Source of the DNA: Actinotignum urinale DSM 15805
GTDB taxonomy: Bacteria > Actinomycetota > Actinomycetes > Actinomycetales > Actinomycetaceae
Assembly: GCF_000420445.1 (NCBI RefSeq)
Contig: NZ_ATUY01000003.1
Location: 121,768-185,767, forward strand
Direction: 5' to 3'
DNA: 64,000 nucleotides
Below, piece by piece: positions 27,662 to 37,807 of this stretch. The translations under genes were made by a program, and so were the position numbers. The first letter of the stretch is position 1, and each line of letters begins with the position of its first letter. The notes beneath the pieces were generated by a model. It made no database searches. It was given only the letters and a program-made list of their open reading frames with translations, and was not told the DNA's origin.

Positions 27662-29050
27662 TTATATGGTTTGGAGTTTCCGAAAAGCTGTTTCAAGCAC
27701 TTCGGCTTCATGCCACAAGGGAAAACGTAAATAGGTGCTGTTTTCTCCTAGGGGAGAGAAAGAGGCACCGGGAGCAAGTTTAATATTGAGTTGTAGTGCG
27801 CGCGCAGCAAAAGCCGCAGTATCACGTCCCGTATCAACCCATAAACCTGTTCCTCCAGCAGGTGTTATCCACGTCCACTGAGGAAAGTAACCGGTGATCA
27901 TATCCGTAGTTGTCTGAAAAGCTAGGGAGAGCATGTCTGCACGTTCCTTGCGGGCTGGGTTAACGTGGCGGAGGAATTCGACGGCATACAGCTGATCGTG
28001 TATTGAGGTAGAAATATCGATTTGTTTCCGCATTTGAGTCAATTGTGTAATTCGTTCAGCTGAGGAACGTATCCACCCGACGCGCAAACCTCCCCAAAAC
28101 AATTTTGATAAAGTTCCAATCATAACCACCTGATGAGCAGGTAGTAGATTGGCTAATGTTTGAGTGGGTGTCGCGTCGAAAGTTAAATCATAGCTGCATA
28201 CATCTTCCACAATAAGCATTGTTGTTTGCCCCGCACGGTGTGCTAGCTGGGATCGCATATGTGAACTAAGACTTAATCCGGTCGGGTTGTTAATTCCTGT
28301 TTGAACATACAAGGCTTGAGCAGATTGCGTTAATTTTTTTGTTTCCAGATGCCGCTCTGTGGTCACGGTATGATTCACCACTGTATCTGTACGTAAACCT
28401 TGGCGGCGGAAAACTTCCAAACTTCCACGGTATGTTGGATTTTCAGTGAGAACACGATCACCGGGAGATGTAAAAGTGGAGAAAACAAGGTTAGTTGCTT
28501 GTTGCGCACCGGTTGTGACAAGAATATTTTCGGCAGCGGTAGGCAAGCCGTCGTCAGTTAAAGTTCGTGCAATAGATTCTCTCAGTGAAGGGATTCCTTC
28601 CGGAAAATATCCATCTGTTAATAGGTAGGGTTCTATGTGGGAACCAAGTCCTTTGCTTAAAATTTTACGAGCAATGCGTGAGGAGGGGAGCGCTCCCGTA
28701 GATAAATCCGTAGTATTTTTCGAGCTGTTTCCCAACGAAAAAAGTCGTCCGTCGCTGGGGATTCGATGGAAAGTTTTACCTAGGCGAACCCGTGTTCCAG
28801 AACCTTGCTGTGTGACAAGATATCCTTCAGATTCAAGAAGATGGTAGGCCACATTCAACGTGCCCCGGGAAATGCCTAAAGTTCGGGCTAGTTCTCGCTG
28901 AGAGGGCAAAAATGAACCCTGGGCAATCCATCCACCGACGATGAGTTTTCGTAAACTGCCGGCAAGTGATGTTGATAGTGGCAGATCACGTTGTGTCCAG
29001 TTGCCAAGTAATCGGGCTACTGAGGAAGAATCTATTCGATGAATGGCCAT
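27662..29050 (-). CDS. MocR-type GntR/aminotransferase transcription regulator
   Basis: 462 aa. The N-terminal GntR winged helix is at residues ~20-85, including LPSQRELARTLGISRGTLNVAYHLLESEGYL. A fold-I PLP aminotransferase-like domain follows. TLSKLFWGGLRVGW carries the PLP-lysine (~residue 320), and NPTYRGSLEVFR and NNPTGLSLS are also seen. MocR proteins sense a pyridoxal or amino compound. Divergent transcription from the Tm-1-like operon, with a perfect palindrome between, suggests this operon is its target. Confidence 0.9.
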   Translation of the reverse strand: MAIHRIDSSSVARLLGNWTQRDLPLSTSLAGSLRKLIVGGWIAQGSFLPSQRELARTLGISRGTLNVAYHLLESEGYLVTQQGSGTRVRLGKTFHRIPSDGRLFSLGNSSKNTTDLSTGALPSSRIARKILSKGLGSHIEPYLLTDGYFPEGIPSLRESIARTLTDDGLPTAAENILVTTGAQQATNLVFSTFTSPGDRVLTENPTYRGSLEVFRRQGLRTDTVVNHTVTTERHLETKKLTQSAQALYVQTGINNPTGLSLSSHMRSQLAHRAGQTTMLIVEDVCSYDLTFDATPTQTLANLLPAHQVVMIGTLSKLFWGGLRVGWIRSSAERITQLTQMRKQIDISTSIHDQLYAVEFLRHVNPARKERADMLSLAFQTTTDMITGYFPQWTWITPAGGTGLWVDTGRDTAAFAARALQLNIKLAPGASFSPLGENSTYLRFPLWHEAEVLETAFRKLQTI

Positions 29051-29074
29051 GATCAGTCAACTTTCACCTATTTT

Positions 29075-29100
29075 TATACCACTTTACCCAAAGTGGTATA
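29075..29100. promoter_or_regulatory. Perfect palindromic operator in the MocR/Tm-1 intergenic region
   Basis: The 11-bp arms TATACCACTTT and AAAGTGGTATA are exact and separated by ACCC. The site lies 25 bp from the MocR start and 66 bp before the Tm-1-like gene, so it is the likely MocR binding site regulating both directions. Confidence 0.75.
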
Positions 29101-29165
29101 GAACAGGGTGTTTTTTCTTCATAGAGTGGATATGTCAAAGGCGACCACAACAGAAAAGGTGAAAT

Positions 29166-30395
29166 ATGGCAACGGTGCTAGTGCAAGGAACCTTGGATAC
29201 CAAGGGCGAAGAATTACTTTGGATGAAATCAGAGTTGGAAAAGCTGGGAATCCAGGTTATTCTGCTTGACGTCGGATCGTTTTCTGATGCTCCAGAAGCA
29301 GATATTACAGCTCACGATGTCACTAAAGCAGTAGGCGAAGATCTCGATCAGCTACGCTTGGAAAAAGATCGTGGCAAAATCATGACAATCATGGGGGAGG
29401 GTTCCGCAAAAATTGTGACTGGCTTGCTTGAAGAAGGCAAAATCCATGGTTTTCTTTCGGCGGGAGGCTCAGGTGGGTCATCCGTTGCTGCAGCAGCAAT
29501 TCAAGCATTGCCTGTGGGTTTCCCGAAAGTTCTTGTTTCAACTATGGCTTCAGGAAACGTGAAACCATACGTTGGCGGGGTTGATGCAACACTCATGTAT
29601 TCCGTGGTTGATGTTGCTGGCATTAACTCAATTTCTTCTGCAATTTTAGGTAACGCAGTTGCGGCTATCGCCGGAATGGCTGAAAGATTTAAAGAAGAAC
29701 AGAATCTTTCATCTCAAGAACATAAACCCGTAATTGCCATCAGCATGTTTGGGTTAACTACCCCGGCAGCTTATGAAGCACGTGAAACTTTAATGAAACT
29801 CGGTTATGAAGCCCTGGTTTTCCATGCCACAGGTGCTGGTGGTATGTCTATGGAAAAACTTGTGGAATCCGGTCTTGTAGCAGGCGTATGTGATATTACA
29901 ACAACAGAGTTGTGTGATGAATTGGCAGGCGGGGTTCTTAGTGCAGGGCCACACCGCTTGGAAGCGGCAGCGCGTGAGGGTGTTCCACAAGTTGTTAGCT
30001 TTGGTGCTGTAGATATGGTTAACTTTGGGCCAAAAAATGATGTGCCGGAAAAATATGCTGAAAGAAACTTTATTGTGCATAATCCTACCGTGACGTTGAT
30101 GCGTACAACGGTGAAAGAAAATCAGCATGTGGGTGCAGAAATCGGAAAGAAAATCTCTGTCTCAACCGGTCCAGTTGCATTATTTATTCCAGAAAAAGGA
30201 TTTTCTGGAATCGACGAAGAAGGAGGCCCATTCTGGGATCCGGAAGCGGATAAAGCAGCAATTGATGCAGCATTAGCAGCAGTTGAAGGCTCAGGTGTAG
30301 AGGTTATTAAAATCTCTGAACACATCAATGCCCCAGGTTTTGGGGCTGCAATGGCACAAAAACTTCATGAACTGATCACACAAAACGAAAAATAA
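29166..30395 (+). CDS. Tm-1-like ATP-binding domain (UPF0261) protein
   Basis: 409 aa. It opens with [21 protein letters not shown], the hallmark of the UPF0261/Tm-1 family, whose plant member is the tomato mosaic virus resistance protein Tm-1. Other conserved pieces are [33 protein letters not shown] and [11 protein letters not shown]. Cytoplasmic, no membrane segments. The bacterial role is unknown. It is paired 10 bp upstream of a TIM-barrel gene; the two activities occur as one fused protein in some organisms. Confidence 0.85.
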   Translation: MATVLVQGTLDTKGEELLWMKSELEKLGIQVILLDVGSFSDAPEADITAHDVTKAVGEDLDQLRLEKDRGKIMTIMGEGSAKIVTGLLEEGKIHGFLSAGGSGGSSVAAAAIQALPVGFPKVLVSTMASGNVKPYVGGVDATLMYSVVDVAGINSISSAILGNAVAAIAGMAERFKEEQNLSSQEHKPVIAISMFGLTTPAAYEARETLMKLGYEALVFHATGAGGMSMEKLVESGLVAGVCDITTTELCDELAGGVLSAGPHRLEAAAREGVPQVVSFGAVDMVNFGPKNDVPEKYAERNFIVHNPTVTLMRTTVKENQHVGAEIGKKISVSTGPVALFIPEKGFSGIDEEGGPFWDPEADKAAIDAALAAVEGSGVEVIKISEHINAPGFGAAMAQKLHELITQNEK

Positions 30396-30405
30396 GGAGA
30401 ATATT

Positions 30406-31242
30406 ATGGCACGTATTGGTCGTAAAGAAATAATTGATAATTTCCGCCAAAAAATTGCACAAGGGGAACCCATTGTCGGTGGAGGTGCTGGCACAGGAAT
30501 TTCAGCGAAATCTGCCGAAACTGGTGGAATTGACCTGCTTATTATTTACAACTCAGGGCGATTCCGTATGGCTGGGCGAGGTTCGCTCTCCGGTCTGTTA
30601 GCTTACGGGGATGCTAATCAGATTGTTATGGAAATGGCTAATGAAGTTCTACCCGTCGTCAATAACACACCTGTTATTGCAGGTGTTAACGGGACAGATC
30701 CTTTCAGAGTCATGGAATATTACTTGAAACAAGTGAAAGATATTGGTTTTGCTGGTGTACAAAACTTCCCAACGGTAGGCCTTATTGATGGCGTTTTCCG
30801 TCAAAATCTTGAGGAAACAGGAATGGGATTCGGCAAAGAAATTGACATGATCCGTCTTGCATCAGAAATGGATTTGCTGACAACACCCTACGCTTTCGAT
30901 GAAAACCAAGCTGAAGAATTGGCTAAGGCAGGGGCGGATATTCTGGTTCCACACATGGGGTTAACAACGTCGGGAACCATCGGAGCTAAAACGGCAATGA
31001 CACTGGAGGATGCAGCGAAAAAAGTGCAAGCATTGGCAGATGCCGCGAAGAAAGTAAATCCAGATATCTTGGTTCTGTGCCACGGTGGGCCAATTGCTAA
31101 CCCAGAAGATGCTCAATACATTCTCGATAATACCGAAGGTGTGGTTGGATTCTATGGTGCTAGCTCTGTTGAACGTTTCCCCACTGAAATTGGGATTAAA
31201 GAACAGGTTGAAAAGTTCAAAAAAATCACGTTCAAGAATTAA
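30406..31242 (+). CDS. Phosphoenolpyruvate-hydrolase-like TIM-barrel protein
   Basis: 278 aa; member of the PEP mutase/PEP hydrolase-like family that partners Tm-1-like proteins. Recognised by [23 protein letters not shown], the [24 protein letters not shown] segment, and [22 protein letters not shown]-type RBS upstream. It is probably an enzyme acting on a C-P, phosphoryl or carboxylate bond, but no reaction can be assigned. Second gene of the MocR-controlled operon. Confidence 0.8.
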   Translation: MARIGRKEIIDNFRQKIAQGEPIVGGGAGTGISAKSAETGGIDLLIIYNSGRFRMAGRGSLSGLLAYGDANQIVMEMANEVLPVVNNTPVIAGVNGTDPFRVMEYYLKQVKDIGFAGVQNFPTVGLIDGVFRQNLEETGMGFGKEIDMIRLASEMDLLTTPYAFDENQAEELAKAGADILVPHMGLTTSGTIGAKTAMTLEDAAKKVQALADAAKKVNPDILVLCHGGPIANPEDAQYILDNTEGVVGFYGASSVERFPTEIGIKEQVEKFKKITFKN

Positions 31243-31247
31243 GTCAC

Positions 31248-31705
31248 ATACGTTCTTATTACGGCACAGTTATTAACCAACCGGTAGACGTGTATAGAAA
31301 GAACTCCGGGATTTTAATGGGCTAGCTACATGGTGGTCGAGCGCAGTGAAATCAAGCGAAATTGAAGACGGCAAAACCGGTGATACGGTGGGAACAGTCC
31401 GACGTTTTGTTCTAGGTGAAGATGTAATCCGGGAACATTTACTTGCACTTTCCGATATTGATCGTATGTGCAAGTATGAGTTCGCAGAACCGGTGCCTTT
31501 CCCCGTAACGAATTATGTGGCTACTGTTAAAGTTCATCAGGTGACGGAAACAAACGAAAGTTTTGTTGAGTGGTTTGTTACTTTTGATTGTGAACGCCAA
31601 GATCAAGAATATTTTGAACAATTTTTCGCACAAGAAGTGTTCAAACCAGCTTTAGCAAGTTTGGAAAAATATTTGAGTACAACACACCGCACCACAAGGT
31701 CATAA
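31248..31705 (+). pseudogene. Frameshifted SRPBCC (polyketide-cyclase-like) gene
   Basis: The 3' frame from ~31298 encodes ELRDFNGLATWWSSAVK, then SSEIEDGKTGDTVGTV to the end, typical of the SRPBCC/Bet v1-like lipid-binding fold. The expected start (SYYGTVINQPVDVYRK) is in a different frame at 31251-31301. A stop at 31295 interrupts the main frame, and no start codon suits the 5' part. It is thus a frameshifted gene, or a shortened product may start at GTG 31346 (119 aa). Third position of the Tm-1-like operon. Confidence 0.6.
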
Positions 31706-31715
31706 CAGGATAAAG

Positions 31716-31754
31716 TAGTGATGGGTGAGCTAGTAGTTAGCCCACCCATCACTA
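31716..31754. terminator. Stem-loop terminator between converging genes
   Basis: TAGTGATGGGTG pairs perfectly with CACCCATCACTA, and AGC/GCT-type pairs extend the stem inside. It lies after the Tm-1 operon and before the 3' end of the converging TrhO-like fragment and ROK gene, so it probably serves both strands. Confidence 0.75.
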
Positions 31755-31773
31755 TGTAAAACTAAAGAAAAGC

Positions 31774-31947
31774 CTATTTTACTAGGGAACATTCATTACA
31801 GTAGGGGTGGAGACCTGCCGAAGAACAATTATCACAAAGCAAAAATTGTTTTCTGCATTCTTGGTTAGCACAATTGACGAACTCGGGTGTTTTCTTCCCG
31901 CATTCTTCAAAAACACCCGATAAAAACGGACAACAAGGAGTATTAAG
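31774..31947 (-). pseudogene. Cys-rich zinc-binding fragment resembling the TrhO (UPF0176) C-terminus
   Basis: An open frame with no ordinary start codon translates to a ~55-residue Cys-rich peptide. It contains ECGKKTPEFVNCANQECRK, then QFLLCDNC, then HPYCNECSLVK and a stop at 31774. The C-x4-C, C-x2-C, C-x2-C layout and the VNCAN..C pattern resemble the zinc-ribbon tail of rhodanese-type tRNA hydroxylases (TrhO). The rhodanese body is absent: the frame directly abuts and slightly overlaps the end of the ROK gene. It is most likely a gene remnant, though a small translated protein cannot be excluded. Confidence 0.45.
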
Positions 31948-32878
31948 CAGACAAGCTCAAATCCGCGGCCCCAATAATTCCGGCATTATTTCCCAGGGAA
32001 GCGACGCGAATAGGTGGTACGCCTCGGTAGCTTCCGGCAGGCAAGAGGGAAGAAAGCTCACGATTAATAGGGTCGATTACCAGGGAGCCAGCCTCGCATA
32101 CGCCACCGGAGAGAACAATAACGTCTGGGTCGAACAGCGTAATCATGGACGCGATTCCCCGTGCGTTCCAATGCCCAAGTTCCGCAAAAACGTTAAGGGC
32201 GAGCGGATCGCCTTCTTGGGCCGCTTGCGTAACAGCTAGGCCTTGAATTTCCCCGCCACCTGAAAGTTCGCGAAGCCGATGCGCTTTTTCTGGGTAGGCA
32301 TTAGCGCGCTCGCGAGCAAAACGAACCAGCGCGGAACCGGATCCGCAGACTTCCCAACAACCATGTTGCCCGCAACCGCACAACGGGCCAGCGTCGTCCA
32401 AATGGATATGTCCGATTTCACCACCAAAACCGAAAGTGCCACGAAGAAGTTTTCCGTCGATAATGATTCCGCCACCAACACCGGTACCAATCGTGACGAC
32501 AAGCGGTGAAACGCTTCCTTGCGCGGTGCCGAACCGATATTCTGCCCACGCCGCGCTATTCGCGTCATTTTCTACGACGACGGGAAGCCCGGTTGCCTGC
32601 GCGATACGTTCCCCAAGGGGTTCGTTGCGCCACGGAAGATTTGTTCCGTAAATGACGGTGGAACGGTCTGCGGAGATATACCCTGCGGCGCCTATGCCGA
32701 TGGAGGCGATGTTGTAGCCAGAAAGTGCGTTGATGCAGTCAATAATGGTTGCTTGGAGGGCGTCGGAGCTGGCTTGCGGGCTGGGGCGACGTACGTGGTC
32801 AATAATTTTTCCGTTGCTGTCCACTATTGCGGCGGCCACTTTTGTTCCGCCAACATCCACTCCGATGCGATAAACCAT
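31943..32878 (-). CDS. ROK-family sugar kinase (glucokinase-like)
   Basis: 311 aa. N-terminal phosphate-1 motif GVDVGGTKVAAAIVD; substrate and catalytic segment VENDANSAAWAEYRFG (catalytic Asp ~105); TIGTGVGGGIIIDGKLLRG; and the ROK zinc site CGCGQHGCWEVCGSG (~165-180). No HTH is present, so this is the kinase and not the repressor type. Glucose is the likely substrate, and fructose released by the neighbouring amylosucrase system is an alternative. It is divergent from the sucrose-type operon. Confidence 0.9.
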   Translation of the reverse strand: MVYRIGVDVGGTKVAAAIVDSNGKIIDHVRRPSPQASSDALQATIIDCINALSGYNIASIGIGAAGYISADRSTVIYGTNLPWRNEPLGERIAQATGLPVVVENDANSAAWAEYRFGTAQGSVSPLVVTIGTGVGGGIIIDGKLLRGTFGFGGEIGHIHLDDAGPLCGCGQHGCWEVCGSGSALVRFARERANAYPEKAHRLRELSGGGEIQGLAVTQAAQEGDPLALNVFAELGHWNARGIASMITLFDPDVIVLSGGVCEAGSLVIDPINRELSSLLPAGSYRGVPPIRVASLGNNAGIIGAADLSLSA

Positions 32879-33489
32879 ATATTTTACTTTCTCTTGAGCT
32901 ACTTTTCCATTCTACCAGAAATAATTCTCGTGCGTTGATTGTTTTTAAGTGTGGCTCGCGGTTGTGTGTTAAGGGTGTAGATGGGAGCACAAAATCTATC
33001 CGCATCCTGGATATTGGCTCGAACACAGGCCAAAAAGTACTATATGTTGCACTGTGGATATAGTGAAAAGTAACGCTCATAATCTGAGCGAGTTAATGAG
33101 GCGTTACACGCGGGGAGGTTCTTCGTCGAAAAAAACCTTTCGTGACGAAAACTTATGTACGTAACGTAAAAAATTGGCTATTTTCCTTGAAAAATGGGGG
33201 ATATTGGGGAGAAAGTGGCAACGAAAAAAGTCGCGACAAAAAAATGTAATGAAAACAGGACGAGAAAATCAATAAAAGCATGAATATATAAATGCCGTTA
33301 TGTTCTTGTCAAGCGAATGACGCCTTTGTGTCAAAAAGTGAGACAATTCAGGTTTTATTCACCTAACGTTCGTTATATTTATATAATTCATACAGGAGTT
33401 TTCTTAACGAGACTTCAAGTCATGCGTATGTGGTGGCCGATGGTGACCATCATATGTTCTGACCTTCTAACTCATCCAAAGGAGGAAAA
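32879..33489. promoter_or_regulatory. Divergent AT-rich control region (ROK kinase / amylosucrase operon)
   Basis: 611 bp with no convincing gene. A TATAAT box at 33382-33387 with a weak -35 (TTCACC at ~33358) could drive the rightward operon. A strong AGGAGG is at 33479-33484, just before the SRPBCC start at 33490. No LacI-type operator was obvious by eye. Confidence 0.4.
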
Positions 33490-33951
33490 ATGGCGGCCGA
33501 TACAATGGTTATCGTGGAAAGGATCTTTCCGCAAGATCCTGAGGAATTGTTTGATGCTTGGACGAAGCCAGACGAGATGAGTCAGTGGCGCGGAAGCCCT
33601 GGAACTCACGTCGAGGATGCACGTGCAGATCTTCGTACCGGCGGAAAACAATATCACGTGAAGGTGTTGGATGACGATCCAACAAATCGCGTTGTTACAC
33701 ATTCTGTCTTTACAGAGTTCTTCCGTCCCGACGTTTTCGTCGAACTTCAACGCATTAGTGGCGATCCGGAAATTGACCCGAACGTCACCATGTCCCAACG
33801 CGTTGAATTTGTGAAAACTGGACGGGATGGAACCTTGGTCCGAGTTATCCAGGGACCATATGAAGCCTCTATTGCCGAATGGCACTCTCATGGCTGGGAA
33901 AAGGAATTCACACGCCTGGCCGATTTTCTTGCACACCGTGCGGCGAAATAA
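33490..33951 (+). CDS. SRPBCC (AHSA1-like) domain protein
   Basis: 153 aa, one START/Bet v1-like fold. The order is typical of the AHSA1 group: VIVERIFPQDPEELFDAWTKPDEMSQW at the N-terminus, GGKQYHVKV in the middle, and GWEKEFTRLADFLAHRA at the end. AGGAGG RBS precedes ATG. It is the first gene of an operon with an MFS carrier, a universal stress protein and amylosucrase. Its ligand and role there are unknown. Confidence 0.8.
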   Translation: MAADTMVIVERIFPQDPEELFDAWTKPDEMSQWRGSPGTHVEDARADLRTGGKQYHVKVLDDDPTNRVVTHSVFTEFFRPDVFVELQRISGDPEIDPNVTMSQRVEFVKTGRDGTLVRVIQGPYEASIAEWHSHGWEKEFTRLADFLAHRAAK

Positions 33952-33988
33952 TCGCAAATAAAAACTGCACTTTTGAAAGAAGAAAACT

Positions 33989-35392
33989 ATGAGCGAATCA
34001 GCTTCAAAGATGACAGTTGTACGCACAAAGCCCATTATGAGCATGAAGAATATTCTTCTTATGAACTTGGGCTTCTTTGGAATTCAGTACAGCTTCGGGA
34101 TGCAGCAAACAGCTATTAATCCCATTTATCAAATGTTGGGCGCAAGCCCGGAAGATCTTCCCCTGCTGAATCTTGCCGGCCCGGTTACCGGCCTGCTTAT
34201 TCAGCCACTTGTCGGCGCGATGTCCGATAGAACATGGTCACCCAAGTGGGGACGTCGTAAACCATTCTTCCTTATCGGCGCCGCCGGCTGTTCCATCTGC
34301 CTCTTCCTCTTCCCATGGGTAAGTGCCGTGTGGATGGCCGTGATGTTGCTGTGGGCACTTGATGCGTCCAACAACACCGCAATGGAACCCTACCGTGCGT
34401 TCATTTCCGATCGCCTCCCACCCTCACAGCTCGCTAAGGGCTTCCTTGCACAGAGCTTCTTCACCGGTTTCGGTATCACCCTTGCCAATATCTGCATCTG
34501 GGCATTCCCCAAGATTCTGCCCGGAGTTGGGCCAAGCGGCCTGCCCGCATGGGTGTATGCAGCCTTCCTCATTGGTGCTGTGTGCTCTATCGGTACCGTT
34601 CTTATTTCCGTATGGACAACCCCTGAACTTCCACCAACAGAATCTGAACTTGCTGAACTGAAGGCAAAGAAAGAATCCGGCGGTTTCGGTGCGGCCGTGA
34701 AGGAAATTTGGGAAGCTATCCGCGATATGCCCACCCAGTTGCGCAAGCTCGCCCTCGTTTATCTCTTCCAGTGGTACGCCATGCAGATTTACTGGCAGTA
34801 CATTTCCTTGTCTGTCGGCAAGAGTATCTACGGGGTAACCGATCCGCTTGCACAAAAGGATCTATATGCAGAAGCCGTTGCCACCACCGGTTCGATTAAC
34901 GCCTTCTACAACGTTGTTACCTTCTGTGTTGCCTTCATTCTGGCAGCAATGGCGCGTCGTTACGGCGCAAAAATCCTGCACTGCGTCTGCTTGCTGGGCG
35001 CAGCCGTCGCACTCATGGTGATTCCTCACATCACAAACCCGGTTATTTTGTTCTTGCCTATGGTTCTCTTCGGTATTGCGTGGGCATCCATCATGGGTGT
35101 TCCTTACATTATGGCGGTGCGCATGATCCCCTCCACACGTTACGGCGTGTACATGGGCATCATTAACATGATGATTGTTATCCCCATGCTTATCCAGACG
35201 GTTACTTTTGGCCCGATCTACAAGTATCTTCTTGGTTCCAACACAACCAATGCTTTCGCCATGGCCGCGGGATTGATGGTGTTGGCAGCCGTATCAATGC
35301 TCTGGATTAAGGAACCGCCGATCGTTCGCGACGTTGACGCGATGTTCGACCATGAAGATGAGCAAGCAGCCACTTACGAGAAGGAGGTCTAG
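33989..35392 (+). CDS. MFS sugar transporter (SLC45/GPH-like)
   Basis: 467 aa with 12 predicted helices. Signature loops SDRTWSPKWGRRKPFFLIGA (between helices 2 and 3) and DASNNTAMEPYRAFISDRLP are typical of SLC45/plant-sucrose-transporter-like cation symporters. Given the amylosucrase two genes on, sucrose is the best substrate guess, and maltose is an alternative. A hydrophilic central loop (~residues 210-245) separates the two halves. Confidence 0.85.
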   Translation: MSESASKMTVVRTKPIMSMKNILLMNLGFFGIQYSFGMQQTAINPIYQMLGASPEDLPLLNLAGPVTGLLIQPLVGAMSDRTWSPKWGRRKPFFLIGAAGCSICLFLFPWVSAVWMAVMLLWALDASNNTAMEPYRAFISDRLPPSQLAKGFLAQSFFTGFGITLANICIWAFPKILPGVGPSGLPAWVYAAFLIGAVCSIGTVLISVWTTPELPPTESELAELKAKKESGGFGAAVKEIWEAIRDMPTQLRKLALVYLFQWYAMQIYWQYISLSVGKSIYGVTDPLAQKDLYAEAVATTGSINAFYNVVTFCVAFILAAMARRYGAKILHCVCLLGAAVALMVIPHITNPVILFLPMVLFGIAWASIMGVPYIMAVRMIPSTRYGVYMGIINMMIVIPMLIQTVTFGPIYKYLLGSNTTNAFAMAAGLMVLAAVSMLWIKEPPIVRDVDAMFDHEDEQAATYEKEV

Positions 35393-35394
35393 TC

Positions 35395-35910
35395 ATGACT
35401 GCCTATGAAAGAGTTGTTGTGGGAACGGATGGTTCTCCACTTGCAGTGCCAACAGTGAAGAAAGCTGCGCGTATTGCCTCGCGCGACGATGCTGGTTTAA
35501 CAATTGTCTGCGCATACACCGATGTGCCGAGGCGTGACGACGCAAAAAATACGGCAACCTTGGGTGGCGACACCAAATTCAGCCAGGTTCCCGGGTGGGA
35601 AGCTGCCCGTTTGGCAGTGGACAGCGCTGCTGAGCTTGCACGCGAAGAAGGCGCACGTATCGAAGGTGCTCAGCTCATTGACGCCGACGCCGCCACTGCT
35701 TTGCTCCACGTGGTTAAGGGACGCCATGCGGATCTTTTGGTTATTGGCGCGATTCGAGATACAAGTATCGCCGGGCGTTTGCTCGGAACCGTCGCCACGG
35801 AAGTGTTGAGAAGCGCAAATTGTGACGTTCTCATTGTTCGCCCAACTAGCGACGATGAAATTGGCGCTCCGCCGGAATCAATTAACGTTACGGTAGAAGC
35901 TACGGAATAA
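35395..35910 (+). CDS. Universal stress protein (UspA family)
   Basis: 171 aa, one Usp domain. It begins [23 protein letters not shown]. The ATP-binding pattern G-x2-G-x9-G-(S/T) is represented by [31 protein letters not shown] near residues 118-148, although the first glycines deviate. It lies between the MFS and amylosucrase genes with 2-bp and 1-bp gaps, so all are co-translated. It may link the pathway to energy or stress status. Confidence 0.87.
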   Translation: MTAYERVVVGTDGSPLAVPTVKKAARIASRDDAGLTIVCAYTDVPRRDDAKNTATLGGDTKFSQVPGWEAARLAVDSAAELAREEGARIEGAQLIDADAATALLHVVKGRHADLLVIGAIRDTSIAGRLLGTVATEVLRSANCDVLIVRPTSDDEIGAPPESINVTVEATE

Positions 35911-35911
35911 C

Positions 35912-37807
35912 ATGAGCGCCGAACATCCGTATTCTGAGATATCTATCAGCGATGCTCAATCTTTTGAGTTACGTGTTGAACGTTACGGAAAAGAGCTTCG
36001 CGAAGGTCTGTCTGCGGTGTATGGGGAATGTGCGCAAGATACCTGGGATCAGCTCCTGGATACAATGCGTGATTACAGCAGGAGGCGTAAACCGTCGTTA
36101 AAAATTCGCGACGAAGAACGCCTCCTGTCCCCAGACTGGCTCCTCTCTTCACAAACCATTGGTTATGTCGCCTATGCAGACAGGTTCGCCGGTAATCTGC
36201 AGGGCGTGAATGAACACGTGGATTACCTGGAGGAACTGGGAGTAACGTATCTGCATCTTATGCCACTTCTTGCTCCGCGCCCCGGCGCGAACGATGGCGG
36301 ATATGCCGTGATGGATTACGAATCTGTGCGTCCCGATTTGGGAACCATGGACGATGTAGAAAACCTCGCGGATACTCTTCACAGCAAAGGAATGAACCTT
36401 GTTCTCGACCTTGTGCTGAACCATGTTGCCCGTGAACACGAATGGGCGGTTCGCGCCCGGCAGGGCGAAGAGAAATATCGCGATTATTTCTACATGTATT
36501 CAGATCGCACGATTCCTGATCAATTTGAGGTGACGCTACCTGAAGTGTTCCCCGATTTCGCTCCCGGTAACTTCACCTGGGATGAGGACGCAAAGGCGTG
36601 GGTGTGGACAACGTTTAATTCCTATCAGTGGGATGTGAATTGGTCCAACCCGGACGTGTTCCTCGAATATTGCAAGATTATTTTCAATCTTGTCAATAAG
36701 GGCGTAGACGTTATTCGTTTGGATGCGATTGCCTTCATTTGGAAGCAGATGGGGACAACTTCGCAGTGCCTTCCTCAGGTTCATTGGATTACGCAAGCAT
36801 TGCGTGCCGCGTTGCGGATTGTGGCGCCGAGCGCCGCATTTAAGGCGGAAGCTATTGTGAGTCCGGAACTGATTATGCCGTTCCTGGGTACAGGGAAGCA
36901 TTGGGGCAAAGTCTCCGATATGGCCTATCACAACAGCCTCATGGTGCAGTTGTGGTCCACGCTTGCGAGCAGGGATACGCGGCTTATGAAGCATGCGTTG
37001 AATGCTTTTGCGCGTAAACCGTCGTCTACTGTGTGGGGAACGTACGCACGGTGCCACGACGATATCGGTTGGGCGATTTCGGATAAAGATGCAGGGGAAA
37101 TGGGGTTGAACGGCTATCTTCACCGTAGCTTCCTCTCCGATTTTTATTCGGGTATTTTCCCTGAATCTTTTGCTCGCGGTTTGGTGTTCCAATACAATCC
37201 GGTGACGAACGATCGTCGCATTTCTGGTTCTATGGCGAGCCTTGCAGGCCTGGAAATTGCGTTGGAGAACGGAGAAGATCCGTATCTGGCAGTTTCTCGA
37301 ATTGTGATGCTCAATGCCGCTATTCTTGGGTTTGGCGGGGTTCCGTTACTGTATATGGGCGACGAACTAGGGTTGCTTAACGATTACGGTTATGTGGATA
37401 ATCCCGAGCATGCCGAGGACAACCGCTGGGTGCATCGGCCGAAAATGCCGTGGGATATCGTGGAGGAAGCAAAGAATAATCCACAGTCCATCCCCGGGCA
37501 GATTTATCATGCGATTCTCCACCTCATTAAGGTGAGAAAGAGCATGGTTCATCTTCACGCCGCTATCGAAACGGAGATGATTGAATCCCCGGATAGCCGT
37601 TTGGCATTGTGGTTGCGTGCCCACCCTGAGGGGAATATGTTGCAGGTCTACAACTTCAGTGAACATGTTGTGGAAATGCCAACGTCCGCACTTCGCCCCT
37701 ATGTGGGGTGGAAGCCCAAGGAAGTCATTGGTGGCTACACTTATGATTTGGGTGTGGATTTCCTCAATATTCAGCCGTATCAAAGCCTCTGGTTTATTGC
37801 TGAATAG
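35912..37807 (+). CDS. Amylosucrase (GH13)
   Basis: 631 aa, the usual length for the GH13 amylosucrase group, which transfers glucose from sucrose onto alpha-1,4-glucan and releases fructose. GH13 regions are seen: region I DLVLNHVA, region [12 protein letters not shown] (nucleophile Asp), region [13 protein letters not shown] (acid/base Glu) and region [12 protein letters not shown] (stabilising Asp). HHDDIGW-type sequence and the helical N-terminal domain (residues 1-90) favour amylosucrase over sucrose phosphorylase. No signal peptide, so it should act on imported sucrose. Confidence 0.88.
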   Translation: MSAEHPYSEISISDAQSFELRVERYGKELREGLSAVYGECAQDTWDQLLDTMRDYSRRRKPSLKIRDEERLLSPDWLLSSQTIGYVAYADRFAGNLQGVNEHVDYLEELGVTYLHLMPLLAPRPGANDGGYAVMDYESVRPDLGTMDDVENLADTLHSKGMNLVLDLVLNHVAREHEWAVRARQGEEKYRDYFYMYSDRTIPDQFEVTLPEVFPDFAPGNFTWDEDAKAWVWTTFNSYQWDVNWSNPDVFLEYCKIIFNLVNKGVDVIRLDAIAFIWKQMGTTSQCLPQVHWITQALRAALRIVAPSAAFKAEAIVSPELIMPFLGTGKHWGKVSDMAYHNSLMVQLWSTLASRDTRLMKHALNAFARKPSSTVWGTYARCHDDIGWAISDKDAGEMGLNGYLHRSFLSDFYSGIFPESFARGLVFQYNPVTNDRRISGSMASLAGLEIALENGEDPYLAVSRIVMLNAAILGFGGVPLLYMGDELGLLNDYGYVDNPEHAEDNRWVHRPKMPWDIVEEAKNNPQSIPGQIYHAILHLIKVRKSMVHLHAAIETEMIESPDSRLALWLRAHPEGNMLQVYNFSEHVVEMPTSALRPYVGWKPKEVIGGYTYDLGVDFLNIQPYQSLWFIAE

